A stretch of 49,889 nucleotides of DNA from CAZUMH01 sp964621645. Lineage in GTDB: Bacteria > Zhuqueibacterota > QNDG01 > JAGLOF01. Both the position numbers and the translations under genes were made by a program. Shown here in pieces: positions 24,903 through 34,897 of the stretch (position 1 is its first letter; each line of letters starts with the position of its first letter). Location: positions 1 through 49,889 of the forward strand of contig CAZUMH010000011.1 of the NCBI GenBank assembly GCA_964621645.1. The letters run 5' to 3'. Below the pieces are notes generated by a model. The model was not told the origin of the DNA and did no database searches. It saw nothing but the letters and a program-made list of their open reading frames with translations.

Positions 24903-27734
24903 TCAAGCTGTTCCCAGCTCTTTTCTCAGGAATTTCCCCGTATATGAGTCAGGAGTACGCGCCACGTCTTCCGGGGTTCCGGTGGCCACGACTTCTCCTC
25001 CGGCGTCGCCGCCCTCAGGCCCCAGATCGATGATCCAATCCGCTGTCTTTATCACATCAGGATTATGTTCGATGACCAGGACGGTATTGCCTTTCTCCAC
25101 CAGGCGGTTAAGTACGGAAAGGAGCATTTTAATATCTTCAAAATGCAGGCCGGTGGTGGGCTCATCCAATATGTACAGGGTGGAGCCGGTCGACTGTTTA
25201 GAGAGCTCGGTGGAGAGTTTGACTCGCTGGGCTTCACCGCCGGACAGCGTGGTGGCAGGCTGCCCCAGGTGGATATATCCCAGCCCCACATCCCGAAGCG
25301 TGATCAGTTTCTTCCTGATGGCGGGGATCGGTTCGAAGAAGTCGAAGGCTTCGTCCACTGTCATATTCAGGACATCTGCGATGGAACGGCCCCGGTATTT
25401 TACTTCCAGTGTTTCGCGGTTGTAGCGTCTGCCCTTACAAACTTCGCAGGGGATGTAGACATCCGGAAGAAAATGCATCTCGATCTTGATGATACCGTCA
25501 CCTTCACAAGCCTCACAGCGTCCGCCCCTGACGTTGAAGCTGAAGCGTCCCGGCCTGTACCCTCTGATCTTTGACTCGTGTAGTTGAGAGAAGAGCTGGC
25601 GGATATGGGTGAAGACGCCGGTGTAGGTGGCAGGGTTAGAGCGGGGAGTACGCCCTATGGGAGATTGATCTATGTCGATGACCTTGTCGATGTTTTCCAA
25701 TCCCATGATATCACTATAGGGGAGCGGATTGGTTTTGGAACGGTAGAAATGCTTTTTCAGGACAGGATAGAGCGTTTCGTTTATGAGGGAGGATTTTCCT
25801 GATCCGGAAACACCGGTGATGCAGATGAAAAGGCCCAGCGGCAATGAGACGTCTATCGATTTCAGATTATTGCCCGCGGCCCCGTGAAGAATAATTCTCT
25901 CTTCTCCTGCGGCCCGGCGAGAATCAGGTATGGGAATCACTTTCTTGCCTGAAAGGTACTGTCCCGTGAGGGAACTGCCGGAATTGATAATGGTCCGGGG
26001 AGGTCCGGCGGCAACGACCCGGCCGCCTTTTTCGCCGGCACCGGGTCCCAGGTCCACCACATAATCCGCCGCCATAATGGTATCGCGGTCGTGCTCCACC
26101 ACCAGGACCGTGTTGCCAAGATCACGGAGCGCATGCAGGGTATCGATGAGACGCTGGTTATCCCTTTGATGCAGTCCGATAGAGGGTTCGTCCAGAATGT
26201 AGAGTACTCCCACCAGCTGTGATCCGATTTGGGTGGCCAGGCGGATACGCTGTGCCTCTCCCCCGGAAAGAGTACCGGAGGTCCGGTCCAGGGTCAGATA
26301 TCCCAGCCCCACATTGCGCAGGAAGGAGAGGCGCTCGTTTATCTCCTTTAAGACTTGATGGGCGATCTGTGCCTGGCGCTGGTCCAGCGGTATATCTTTG
26401 AAAAATTCCACCGTCTCATCGATGGAGAGACGGCTGACGTCATAGATGGAGTGATCGGCTATTTTGATGGAAAGGCTTTCTTTTTTCAGGCGGGCGCCAT
26501 CACAGGAGGGACAGGGGAGTACGTTCATGAAACCCTCGATCCAGCGGCGGATATGGGCCGACTGGGTCTGGTGGTAGCGGCGCTCCAGGTTTTCGATGAT
26601 ACCTTCAAATTCATTGATAAAGATGCCTTGGGCCTTACGGTTGGCTGATTTGTACTGGAAACGGAATTCTTTCCCTTGGGACCCGTTAAGAATTACATCC
26701 TGCTGTTCCTTTTTTAAACGGTTGAAAGGAGTATGCAGGGAAAAGCCGTATTCCTCGGCCACCGTCTTGAGTCGGCTGAAATACCAGCCGTCCCTGTACT
26801 CCCCCCAGGGTTTGATGGCCCCCTGGGCGATGCTGAGGGTTTCGTCCGGGACGACCAGAGATGGGTCCACCTTCATGATGCTCCCGAGGCCGCTGCAGCG
26901 GGGACAAGCGCCGTAGGGTGAGTTGAAGGAAAAGAGACGAGGGGAGGGCTCCTCATAGCTGATGGAGCAATGCACGCAGGCGAAATTCGCCGAGTAAAAG
27001 ATCTCCTCACCGCCGACTACCTGAACCAGAACCGTCCCTCCCGATAGATCAAGCGCGGTCTCCAGGGAGTCCGCCAGCCGGGAGCTGATATCCGGCTCTA
27101 TCTGGAGCCGGTCCACCACAACTTCTATATCATGTTTTTTATTCTTGTCTATCTCAATGGAACCGTCCAGCTGCACCACTTTCCCATCCAGACGCACCCG
27201 CAGAAATCCATCTCTGCGGATCTGTTCGAGCGCTTCGCGGTATTCGCCTTTTCGACCCCGTACCAGGGGCGCCAGGATCATGATCCTGCTTTTTTTAGGC
27301 AATCGCCTGATGGAGTCAACCATCTGCTCCACGGTCTGTTTTTCAATGCGCCGTCCGCAGTTATGGCAGTACGGTGTGCCGATGCGGGCATAGAGGAGAC
27401 GCAAATAGTCGTAGATCTCGGTCTGGGTGCCGACCGTGGAACGGGGATTGCGGGAAGACCCGCGCTGTTCTATGGAAATAGCCGGAGAAAGACCTTCGAT
27501 GGACTCCACTTCCGGTTTTTCCATAAGACCCAGAAACTGGCGGGCATAGGCCGAGAGAGATTCCACGTAACGGCGTTGACCCTCAGCGTAAATAGTGTCA
27601 AAAGCAAGACTGGATTTCCCGGAACCGGAGAGTCCGGTGATGACCACCAGTTTATCCCTGGGGATTTCCAGAGATATATTCTTCAGATTGTGTTCACTGG
27701 CCCCTGTGATGACCAGGTTGTTTGTTTTGCTCAT
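24903..27734 (-). CDS. uvrA: UvrABC excinuclease subunit A
   Basis: The protein has 943 residues, full length. It is the damage-recognition ATPase of nucleotide excision repair. Both ABC modules are intact: Walker A GLSGSGKSSLAFDT and GVSGSGKSSLINETL; signatures LSGGEAQRIRLATQIGS and LSGGEAQRVKLSTELSK; Walker B LYILDEPSIGLHQRD and LYILDEPTTGLHFED. Zinc-binding pairs are visible in CVHC...CPRC and in CEAC...CEVC. The interdomain RSNPATYTGVFTHIR is also normal. It diverges from the TPR gene at 27842, with 107 AT-rich bases between. I see no clear LexA-type operator there. Confidence 0.98.
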   Translation of the reverse strand: MSKTNNLVITGASEHNLKNISLEIPRDKLVVITGLSGSGKSSLAFDTIYAEGQRRYVESLSAYARQFLGLMEKPEVESIEGLSPAISIEQRGSSRNPRSTVGTQTEIYDYLRLLYARIGTPYCHNCGRRIEKQTVEQMVDSIRRLPKKSRIMILAPLVRGRKGEYREALEQIRRDGFLRVRLDGKVVQLDGSIEIDKNKKHDIEVVVDRLQIEPDISSRLADSLETALDLSGGTVLVQVVGGEEIFYSANFACVHCSISYEEPSPRLFSFNSPYGACPRCSGLGSIMKVDPSLVVPDETLSIAQGAIKPWGEYRDGWYFSRLKTVAEEYGFSLHTPFNRLKKEQQDVILNGSQGKEFRFQYKSANRKAQGIFINEFEGIIENLERRYHQTQSAHIRRWIEGFMNVLPCPSCDGARLKKESLSIKIADHSIYDVSRLSIDETVEFFKDIPLDQRQAQIAHQVLKEINERLSFLRNVGLGYLTLDRTSGTLSGGEAQRIRLATQIGSQLVGVLYILDEPSIGLHQRDNQRLIDTLHALRDLGNTVLVVEHDRDTIMAADYVVDLGPGAGEKGGRVVAAGPPRTIINSGSSLTGQYLSGKKVIPIPDSRRAAGEERIILHGAAGNNLKSIDVSLPLGLFICITGVSGSGKSSLINETLYPVLKKHFYRSKTNPLPYSDIMGLENIDKVIDIDQSPIGRTPRSNPATYTGVFTHIRQLFSQLHESKIRGYRPGRFSFNVRGGRCEACEGDGIIKIEMHFLPDVYIPCEVCKGRRYNRETLEVKYRGRSIADVLNMTVDEAFDFFEPIPAIRKKLITLRDVGLGYIHLGQPATTLSGGEAQRVKLSTELSKQSTGSTLYILDEPTTGLHFEDIKMLLSVLNRLVEKGNTVLVIEHNPDVIKTADWIIDLGPEGGDAGGEVVATGTPEDVARTPDSYTGKFLRKELGTA

Positions 27735-27841
27735 GGGGACGAAAAAATCCTTGTGTTTTTAATTAAATATCACTATATATTGTCCAACACTTCCTTCCAT
27801 AATGTAAAATCGTATTCCGTGTTCAATAAGAGGAGAGGATT

Positions 27842-28612
27842 ATGAAAAAGAAATCGATTATCCTGTTGCTGATATCACTGCTGGTTCTTCCAACGCTCTC
27901 ACTCCAGGCTCAGGAGGATTTTAAGACACTGATGAGTCAGGGTGACTCCTATGCGGACGCTTTCAAGTACGAAGATGCAGCGGTGGCGTACATGAATGCC
28001 CTGAAGCTGTCCCCGGATAACTATGAGGCACTCTATAAAGCAGGCGACATGTATACCGAACTGGCGGATCACTTATCGGACAAGCAAAAGGGGCAGAAGG
28101 AAACATACTTCAACAAAGCCGCAGAGTTATGCGAAAAAGCAGTTGAAGTCAATCCCGACGGCTGGGAAGGGCATTTCAAACTCTCTGTTGTTTACGGCCG
28201 CCTGGGGCTCTTCCGGGGAGGCAAGGAGAAAGTGAAGCTGGCTCAGAAGGTACGCAGTGAAGCAGAACGCGCCATCGAACTCAATCCCAATGCCGACCTG
28301 GCAATTCACGTTCTGGCCCGCTGGCATCAGGAAGTGGCCAGCTTGAGCCCGATCCTTAAATTCTTCGCCAAGACCTTTTTCAAAGAAGAACTCAAGGGAT
28401 CCTATGACGAGGCCGTAAAACTTTTCCAGAGAGCAATCGAGATCAATCCCACCCACATTGAACATTATCTTGAACTTGCCAAAACCTATAAGCTGATGGG
28501 CAAGAAGGAACTGATGCGTGAACCTCTGGAAAAGGTGCTTGCCCTTCCATCCGTAGAAGACGGTGATGACGGATTCAAGCAAGAGGCCAAGAAGATGCTT
28601 GAGGATTTATAA
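27842..28612 (+). CDS. exported TPR-repeat protein
   Basis: The protein has 256 residues. The signal peptide is MKKKSIILLLISLLVLPTL, cleaved near SLQAQ. The rest is helical repeat, with TPR-type units near 40-75 (YEDAAVAYMNALKLSPDNYE), 105-135 (AAELCEKAVEVNPDGWEGHF), 150-175 and 200-235 (YDEAVKLFQRAIEINPTHIE). The arrangement resembles regulator-of-microtubule-dynamics-like TPR proteins, which in bacteria are uncharacterised. It probably acts as a periplasmic or outer-membrane-associated binding scaffold. GAGGAGAGG lies just before the ATG. It is a single-gene unit, with its own terminator downstream. Confidence 0.85.
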   Translation: MKKKSIILLLISLLVLPTLSLQAQEDFKTLMSQGDSYADAFKYEDAAVAYMNALKLSPDNYEALYKAGDMYTELADHLSDKQKGQKETYFNKAAELCEKAVEVNPDGWEGHFKLSVVYGRLGLFRGGKEKVKLAQKVRSEAERAIELNPNADLAIHVLARWHQEVASLSPILKFFAKTFFKEELKGSYDEAVKLFQRAIEINPTHIEHYLELAKTYKLMGKKELMREPLEKVLALPSVEDGDDGFKQEAKKMLEDL

Positions 28613-28651
28613 ATAGTTCCAACCGTTTTCCGAGCGGGCAATTAATGTTCA

Positions 28652-28684
28652 GGCGGCTTCCAGATAAGGAGGCCGCCTTTTGTT
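28652..28684 (+). terminator. intrinsic terminator after the TPR gene
   Basis: GGCGGCTTCC (28652-28661) and GGAGGCCGCC (28668-28677) pair over 10 positions with one wobble around AGATAA. TTTTGTT follows. It stands between the TPR gene (+) and hemW (-), which converge. Confidence 0.8.
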
Positions 28685-29792
28685 ATTGCATCAGACGCGA
28701 TGCAATTTCGTCCGCCAGAAGGAAGCCTCGATCGGTAAGTCGAATCCTGCCTTCCGAGAGCACTGCCAGCGTTGATCCAGACTTCCCTGTCAGGAGACCG
28801 GCCGCGGCCGGGGCCTCTGCCAGGGGAAGACCGCTGCTGGTTCTAAGCCCCAGCCCGATCCGCTCGGTATGGAGTTCCTCTGCAGTAAGAACCTCTTCTG
28901 TTTCCAGTGGTGCTGATCCATGAGAAAGAACGGTACAATATTCTATTACGTCGGGAATATTCCAGTGACGAATGGGTTCCTTGAACGAGTGGGCCGAGGG
29001 CCCCAATCCCAGATAGGGGCTGCCATCCCAATACCCCTGATTATGACGGCAGGCGTGGCCTGGGAGACAAAAATTAGAGATTTCATAGTGTTCATAACCG
29101 GCTTTTCGCAGTACCCGTGCGCCTTCCAAATACATCCGGGCAATGATGCCATCCCGGGGAGCGGGAAGGCGGCCGCATTCAATCTCACAGCCCAGGGGGC
29201 TGCCGTTCCTCCAGGTAAGAGAATAGGCAGAGATATGGTCCGGTGCCAAAGCGACGGCCTGTTCCAGCGTTTGCAGCCACTGCCGAACCGTTTGGCCGGG
29301 AATTCCATAGATCAGATCGATTCCGACCGAGGAGAATCCCGCTTCTTTTGCTGCCGCCAGCGCCGCGGCTCCCTGTGCGGCCGTGTGCCTGCGGCCCAGC
29401 AGGATACATTCGGGATCCCTGAAACTCTGCACACCCAGGGAGAGACGGGTGATACCGGACTCTCTGATATTTTTCAAATAACGTTCGGAGATGCAAGAGG
29501 GATTTGCTTCAAGGGAAATTTCCGCTCCAGGTGAAACAGAAAAGGTATCCCGTAACAGGGAAATGATTTCTTTTACTGTTCCGGGATTGAGAAGGGAGGG
29601 AGTCCCTCCTCCGAAATAAACGGTACCCACTTCTTCCGAGCCTGAGGGGAACCAGTCCCTGTGCAGCGTAATCTCCTGTTTCAAGGCTGTAAGAAAGGCC
29701 GGGATAAGATCATTCCGGCCCGCCAGAGAGAAGAAATCACAATAGCGGCATTTGGACTCACAGAAGGGAATATGCAGGTAGATGCCGGACAT
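28683..29792 (-). CDS. hemW: HemW, heme chaperone / coproporphyrinogen oxidase-like radical SAM protein
   Basis: The protein has 369 residues. The radical SAM motif with HemW spacing is at the N-terminus: IYLHIPFCESKCRYCDFF (CxxxCxxC). GGGTPSLL follows. RHNQGYWDGSPYLGLGPSAHS, the region typical of HemW rather than true HemN, is near residue 245. HemW binds heme and delivers it to respiratory enzymes. It starts about 10 bases after lepB, with a G-rich site ahead of the ATG, and completes a lepA-lepB-hemW operon. Confidence 0.92.
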   Translation of the reverse strand: MSGIYLHIPFCESKCRYCDFFSLAGRNDLIPAFLTALKQEITLHRDWFPSGSEEVGTVYFGGGTPSLLNPGTVKEIISLLRDTFSVSPGAEISLEANPSCISERYLKNIRESGITRLSLGVQSFRDPECILLGRRHTAAQGAAALAAAKEAGFSSVGIDLIYGIPGQTVRQWLQTLEQAVALAPDHISAYSLTWRNGSPLGCEIECGRLPAPRDGIIARMYLEGARVLRKAGYEHYEISNFCLPGHACRHNQGYWDGSPYLGLGPSAHSFKEPIRHWNIPDVIEYCTVLSHGSAPLETEEVLTAEELHTERIGLGLRTSSGLPLAEAPAAAGLLTGKSGSTLAVLSEGRIRLTDRGFLLADEIASRLMQ

Positions 29793-29802
29793 GCCCCCCC
29801 TT

Positions 29803-30762
29803 TTAGTGGATCAGTTTAAGAATCCTGTTCCATCTGATCTTGTGGAAGAGACGATAGAGGGGCACGTCATTATCCCAGGACCAGTAGATGATCAAGGCTT
29901 CTCCAACGATGTACCGTTCCGGCAGAAAACCCCAGTAGCGGCTGTCCAGGCTGTTGTCCCGGTTGTCACCAACCATGAAATAATGTTTATTGGCGACCGT
30001 GTACACATAGGTGTCCAGGGAATGTCCGTCCACCTGGAAGGATGCGACGGGATATGTCTGGATGGCAGGCTGCCATTTATACTCATTGTCCAGGGTTAAA
30101 TCCACCGATTGGCCCTTGTAGCTCAGTTTGAGCCGGTGGCCGGCATAGATCATCAGTTGAAAGCGTTCGAACCATTTGCCCTTGTTGGAACTGGTGAAAT
30201 GAAAGGTGTCGCCGGGCGCCGGCACTCTTACCGGTCCGTAAAAATCCCGGTTGCCGGAACCGGGAGGGAATATATCGGGTTCCCGGAAGTCTTCCATGTA
30301 CATGGTACGGATATGTTTGCTGCCGGGGGGCTCGGGAATACGTCTCCCGTTCACGTACAGCTGCTGTGCCCGAAACTCGACGGTGTCACCGCTGAGAGCG
30401 ATACAGCGCTTGATATAATTCTCTCTGTCGTCACGGGGAAATTTGAAGATGACGACGTCTCCATGTTTCGGATCACGGAATCCTTTCGTCCTCGCAAAGG
30501 GAACCTTAAAGCCCAGTTTTGTTGAAGGGATGCCGATCCAGTCAGGGCTGCGGATACCATAGACGAATTTGTTGGCCAGGAGAAAGTCGCCGATGAGGAG
30601 TGAATCCTCCATGGATCCTGTGGGAATCCGGAAGGGGTAGATGATCAGGGCCCTGATCACCAGGGCGATGCCGATGGCGATTGCCAGGGATTCAAAGTAT
30701 TCCCTGGCCGCGGATTTCTTCTTCGGGGCGTTTTGAGGTCGATTCTCTTTGGTCTGTTTCAT
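29803..30762 (-). CDS. lepB: signal peptidase I
   Basis: The protein has 319 residues. One membrane anchor (about 25-45) precedes the catalytic domain. The nucleophile Ser is in PTGSMEDSLLIGD near residue 51. The general-base Lys is in DDRENYIKRCIALSGD near 119. Box E is VGDNRDNSLDSRYWGFLP near 270. A long insert of about 120 residues lies between the Lys box and box E, as often seen in larger bacterial signal peptidases. It cleaves Sec signal peptides at the outer face of the inner membrane. It follows lepA by 20 bases, the classic lepAB order. Confidence 0.96.
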   Translation of the reverse strand: MKQTKENRPQNAPKKKSAAREYFESLAIAIGIALVIRALIIYPFRIPTGSMEDSLLIGDFLLANKFVYGIRSPDWIGIPSTKLGFKVPFARTKGFRDPKHGDVVIFKFPRDDRENYIKRCIALSGDTVEFRAQQLYVNGRRIPEPPGSKHIRTMYMEDFREPDIFPPGSGNRDFYGPVRVPAPGDTFHFTSSNKGKWFERFQLMIYAGHRLKLSYKGQSVDLTLDNEYKWQPAIQTYPVASFQVDGHSLDTYVYTVANKHYFMVGDNRDNSLDSRYWGFLPERYIVGEALIIYWSWDNDVPLYRLFHKIRWNRILKLIH

Positions 30763-30782
30763 GATAATCCCTTGTTGATGGA

Positions 30783-32579
30783 TTAGGTTATTTTCAGTAC
30801 GGCAAGGAAGGCGTCCTGAGGAATTTCAACTTTCCCCACTTGTTTCATACGCTTCTTCCCTTCTTTCTGTTTCTCCAGTAATTTTCTTTTTCTGGTAATA
30901 TCTCCGCCGTAACATTTGGCGGTTACATTTTTCCGCAGGGGTTTGACGTTGGTGCGGGCGATTACCTTTGATCCGATAGCGGCCTGAATCGCCACTTCGT
31001 ACAGTTGACGCGGGATGAGTTCCTTTAGTTTTGAGGTCAACTGGCTCCCCCAGCGAAAAGCCTTGTCACGATGGACAATCATGGAGAGGGCGTCAACCGG
31101 TTCGCCGTTTATGAGTATATCCAGTTTTACCAGATCCGAGGTACGCACTCCGATAATTTCGTAATCAAAAGATGCGTACCCCCGTGAAAGCGATTTAAGC
31201 TTGTCATAAAAGTCAAAGATTATCTCGGAGAGCGGCAGTTCATATTCCAGACTGGCCCGGGTTTGATCAATATACGTGGTGTTCCTGTATACTCCTCTGC
31301 GTTCTCGCGCTAATGTCATCAGATTGCCTACATATTCTGAAGGGGCTATTATCTGGGCTTTAATAAACGGTTCCCGGATCTCGGCCAAACTGTTGGCCGG
31401 GGGAAATTCTGAGGGATTGTCGATGATGATTTCCTTCCCGTCCTTCGTCAGGGCGGTAAACTCGACGGTGGGTATCGTTGTTATCAGATTCTGCTGGTAC
31501 TCCCTTTCCAGACGCTCCTGCACAATCTCCATATGCAGCAGTCCCAGAAAGCCCACTCTGAAACCGAATCCGAGCGCCACCGAACTTTCCGGCTGTATCA
31601 CCAGGGAGGAGTCGTTCAGCCGCAGCCGTTCCAGGGCATTCCGAAGCTCTTCCAGATCATCAGGATTAGCGGGGAACAATCCCGAAAATACCATCGGCTT
31701 CGGTTCCCGGAATCCCGGCAGGGGCCGGGCCGCCGGGTTGGCGGACAGCGTGATGGTGTCTCCAACCCGGGCGTCATTCAGATTTTTCACATTGCCGATA
31801 AGGTACCCTACTTCTCCAGCGCTGAGAGAATCCACGGGCCGGCGTTCCAGTCGCAAGATACCGATTTCATCAGCTTCAAACTGTTTGCCGTTGGACATAA
31901 GAATGAAACGGTCACCCTTTTTCAACTGGCCATCGATCACTCTGATATAGGAGACTGCGCCGCGGTAATAATCGAAAATGGAGTCAAAGATCAGGGCCCG
32001 GACAGGGGCGCCGGGATCACCCTTGGGAGGAGGAACGCGATCGATGAGGGCCTGGAATACCTGGTCGATATTTTTCCCTTCTCTGGCGCTGATCTGCAGA
32101 ATCTCATCTTCCTCAACACCCAAGAGATCGCTAATCTGGGTTTTTACAACATCGGTGCGGGCGTTGATCAGATCGATTTTATTGATCACCGGAATGATGG
32201 TCAGGTCCTGTTCCAGTGCCAGGTAGATGTTGCTTACCGTCTGGGCCTCTACTCCCTGGGCCGCGTCAACCACCAGCAGGGCACCTTCACAGGCAGAGAG
32301 GCTGCGGGATACTTCGTAGGAGAAATCGACGTGGCCGGGGGTGTCGATCAGATTCAGGATGTAGGTCTTGCCGTCCGCGGCTTTGTAGTGCATGGTGACG
32401 GCGTGCGCTTTGATAGTAATTCCCCGTTCCCGTTCCAGATCCATATCGTCCAGTACCTGATTCACCATGGACATGGGGGAGAGGGTGCCGGTGGCCTCCA
32501 AAAGCCGGTCAGCCAGGGTGGATTTGCCGTGATCTATATGAGCAATAATACAGAAATTTCTAATTTCTTTTTTCAGCAT
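30783..32579 (-). CDS. lepA: elongation factor 4 (LepA)
   Basis: The protein has 598 residues, the standard length. GTPase motifs are AHIDHGKSTLADRLLE (G1), RGITIKAHAV (switch I), DTPGHVDF (G3) and PVINKIDL (G4). The C-terminal LepA-specific domain ends KRMKQVGKVEIPQDAFLAVLK. It acts on ribosomes to assist translation or subunit biogenesis. No Shine-Dalgarno is evident; a perfect 9-bp hairpin instead ends two bases before the start codon (see separate entry). Confidence 0.98.
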   Translation of the reverse strand: MLKKEIRNFCIIAHIDHGKSTLADRLLEATGTLSPMSMVNQVLDDMDLERERGITIKAHAVTMHYKAADGKTYILNLIDTPGHVDFSYEVSRSLSACEGALLVVDAAQGVEAQTVSNIYLALEQDLTIIPVINKIDLINARTDVVKTQISDLLGVEEDEILQISAREGKNIDQVFQALIDRVPPPKGDPGAPVRALIFDSIFDYYRGAVSYIRVIDGQLKKGDRFILMSNGKQFEADEIGILRLERRPVDSLSAGEVGYLIGNVKNLNDARVGDTITLSANPAARPLPGFREPKPMVFSGLFPANPDDLEELRNALERLRLNDSSLVIQPESSVALGFGFRVGFLGLLHMEIVQERLEREYQQNLITTIPTVEFTALTKDGKEIIIDNPSEFPPANSLAEIREPFIKAQIIAPSEYVGNLMTLARERRGVYRNTTYIDQTRASLEYELPLSEIIFDFYDKLKSLSRGYASFDYEIIGVRTSDLVKLDILINGEPVDALSMIVHRDKAFRWGSQLTSKLKELIPRQLYEVAIQAAIGSKVIARTNVKPLRKNVTAKCYGGDITRKRKLLEKQKEGKKRMKQVGKVEIPQDAFLAVLKIT

Positions 32580-32581
32580 AA

Positions 32582-32605
32582 CCGGAAAATATACTGATTT
32601 TCCGG
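32582..32605 (-). promoter_or_regulatory. hairpin directly upstream of the lepA start codon
   Basis: On the minus strand CCGGAAAAT, loop CAGTAT, and ATTTTCCGG form a perfect 9-bp stem ending two bases before the ATG. The stem occupies the place of the ribosome-binding site. It may control translation of lepA, or be the end of an upstream element; the sequence alone does not decide. Confidence 0.4.
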
Positions 32606-32668
32606 CTGATAGTCAATTTTTAAATCAAACACAACTAGTGGACCGTGAATCGTAAAGCAATAAATGCC

Positions 32669-34897
32669 TCAGGTACGGATCATATACTGCATTTTTAAGA
32701 AGAACTGCCGGTTGGTGGTGCTGAATCCCCAGGGATTGCCGTAATCCACGGAGTTGTTGCTCATGCCGGCATAGAAGGTGGTAAAAGGGCCGGCTTTGTA
32801 GCTGAAAAGGGGATAGATATTTAGATTTTCGGCAAAAGAGTTATATTCGGCAATGGTTCGCAGCATAATTTCCGGAGTGAGCTGATACTTGATGACCGTA
32901 CGGTAGATATCCCCATCGTAAAAAAGAGCGCCCGTCTCGTTGTCCGATAACCGGGCCCGGGAGTAGGAAAAATATATGTTCAGTTTATGTGTCGGCAGCA
33001 GGGTCACTGAGGCACTGAGATTATGACCCCGGCCAATGACCGGCTCCGAGCTGCGGTAGATGAATTTCCCTGCCTGTCCGTTGAAACTGAAAGAGAGCAT
33101 CCCCAGCGGCCGGGACGAAAAATTGAAGTGGATCCGGTTAATTCCATAGAACCAGACGCCACGGAACAGTTCATCATTGACAGCCAGATAGGATAGATTA
33201 ATATTGGACTGTCCTTTGATGGTCAGGGAGAACTGGGGTTGAACCACCTGTTCTCTTTTATCCCAATTGTAATCATAGCGGACATAGCCATTGATGGAAA
33301 TCGATCCTCTGTCCACGAAGGGATTTCTCGGATAGAAGGTGTAGCTTTGATTTATCATGTAACGGCGGTGATTAACCGCGGTAAAGAGGCCGTTATAGGT
33401 TTGATATGTCGGACTGTTATCGCTTAAACGGAAAAAGAAACTGTAATTTCTTCCGTTTCTTGAGAGACCCATGTTGGTGCAGGTGCCCGAATAATTTTCT
33501 CCGTCAAATCCGGCCGTGTGCCGGCCCTGGCCGAAATCCCGATCCGAGTTGAAAAGCGTGGTATCGTTGAGTTCCTTTGTCTGTGAATAATAGACGTCAC
33601 CGCTGAAGAACCAGTTTCCCCAGAACTTGTAGTTCCAGTCAACCCCGTAGACATAATTATGGGCTTCCGATATATTCCTGGTCAGCAATAAACTTCCGAT
33701 ATAGGATTCGTCCCCCAGATCGTACCGCAGTCTCGCTATGTTGGCGAAAGACTCTCTATTGGTGGGGATGGTATTGCTCTCTTCCACACCTGGGATAACG
33801 AACACCGTGTTGCGGTCATAGGCCGTGAGATAAGTATAGGAGAGGGAGCCGTTCTTGCCGATGATCCGGCCCGCGGCCAGGGGATCGTTGATGGAGCGGG
33901 AATAGTACATGTTTGTCCGCAGGAGCTCATTCCCTTTCAGGAAGAAAGGCCGCTTCTCGGGATAATGCAGGGCAAAAGTGGTGTTGACGCTGATCTGGCT
34001 GGCATCCGATTCGATCTGGCTGAAGTCGGGATTGACCACGCCGTCCAGGGAAAAATTCGATCCGGGAACATAACTGAAGCCGACACCGATTCTGCCGGAG
34101 TATTCACTCTTTGCCAACCCTGAGCCGCCGTCAGCGTCGTCCCTGATATTAGCTTCGTTTTGGGTGATGGCATAGGGAAGCAGTTCCGCGGTGCGGTGAG
34201 ATTTGATGCCGTCAAGTCCCTGCATGAGACCAGATTGGGAGAGGAAGCTGGGAATGTTTCTGTCGATAGGTGTCCATGATACCTGGATACGGCTGGCCCT
34301 GGGAAGGGTTCGGACCACGTTCAGGGCCCACGTCTGCTGTTCCCTGGCGGGAAAGCGGAGACTCTTGAAGGGGATCTTCATTTCGGCGGTCCAGCCCTGT
34401 TCGTCGATGGCCGCGGCGGATTCCCAGATGAGATCGAAATCCGAGTCCTCGTCATTGAGCGTTGCCAGCAGATCACCCTGAACCCCGAAGGGATTGACCG
34501 CCAGTTCATAGGCCTTTTGAAAGTCGCCATAGGTGTCGAGAGCGATAACGACGAAGTCGTCCTGAAATATATTATCGCGTTCGCAAAGATTCGCACGTAT
34601 CTGATCCGGTTCGGTATCGAAACAGCGAAACCCGAAATAGATGTTATGATCATCATAGAGGATTTTTACGACGGTCTTCTGGGGCGCCGGAGTATTTTCT
34701 CCGGGTGTAATTTCATAAGAGAGCTCCAGGTCCTCCGCCTGCTGCCAGAGGGGATCGTCCAGTTTACCGCTGAGCATGATAGGCCGGTCCACATGCACGA
34801 CCTGGACAGCCGGACGCATGTGTTTATTGCCGCTTTTTGCGAGAACAACCGTATATCCTGCCAGAATAATAAATACCGCTGCCAGCAACCGTTTCAT
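32669..34897 (-). CDS. CBM9-like/DUF5916 outer-membrane protein, tandem copy 2
   Basis: The protein has 742 residues with a signal peptide (MKRLLAAVFIILAGYTVVLA). The CBM9-like domain (about 35-215) contains IMLSGKLDDPLWQQAEDLEL, ILYDDHNIYFGFRCFD, LAVNPFGVQGD and LIWESAAAIDEQGWTAEMKI. DUF5916 follows, with LDGVVNPDFSQIESDASQIS and YPEKRPFFLKGNELL, then a barrel-like region ending MQYMIRT. It is the same length as the neighbour at 35121-37349 and collinear with it along its whole course. Likely an outer-membrane protein with an exposed or periplasmic carbohydrate-binding-like domain; its ligand is unknown. Confidence 0.88.
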   Translation of the reverse strand: MKRLLAAVFIILAGYTVVLAKSGNKHMRPAVQVVHVDRPIMLSGKLDDPLWQQAEDLELSYEITPGENTPAPQKTVVKILYDDHNIYFGFRCFDTEPDQIRANLCERDNIFQDDFVVIALDTYGDFQKAYELAVNPFGVQGDLLATLNDEDSDFDLIWESAAAIDEQGWTAEMKIPFKSLRFPAREQQTWALNVVRTLPRASRIQVSWTPIDRNIPSFLSQSGLMQGLDGIKSHRTAELLPYAITQNEANIRDDADGGSGLAKSEYSGRIGVGFSYVPGSNFSLDGVVNPDFSQIESDASQISVNTTFALHYPEKRPFFLKGNELLRTNMYYSRSINDPLAAGRIIGKNGSLSYTYLTAYDRNTVFVIPGVEESNTIPTNRESFANIARLRYDLGDESYIGSLLLTRNISEAHNYVYGVDWNYKFWGNWFFSGDVYYSQTKELNDTTLFNSDRDFGQGRHTAGFDGENYSGTCTNMGLSRNGRNYSFFFRLSDNSPTYQTYNGLFTAVNHRRYMINQSYTFYPRNPFVDRGSISINGYVRYDYNWDKREQVVQPQFSLTIKGQSNINLSYLAVNDELFRGVWFYGINRIHFNFSSRPLGMLSFSFNGQAGKFIYRSSEPVIGRGHNLSASVTLLPTHKLNIYFSYSRARLSDNETGALFYDGDIYRTVIKYQLTPEIMLRTIAEYNSFAENLNIYPLFSYKAGPFTTFYAGMSNNSVDYGNPWGFSTTNRQFFLKMQYMIRT

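Noticed and set aside
27735..27841. LexA/SOS operator before uvrA
   Set aside because: No convincing CTGT-N8-ACAG or GAAC-N4-GTTC pair could be seen in the gap.
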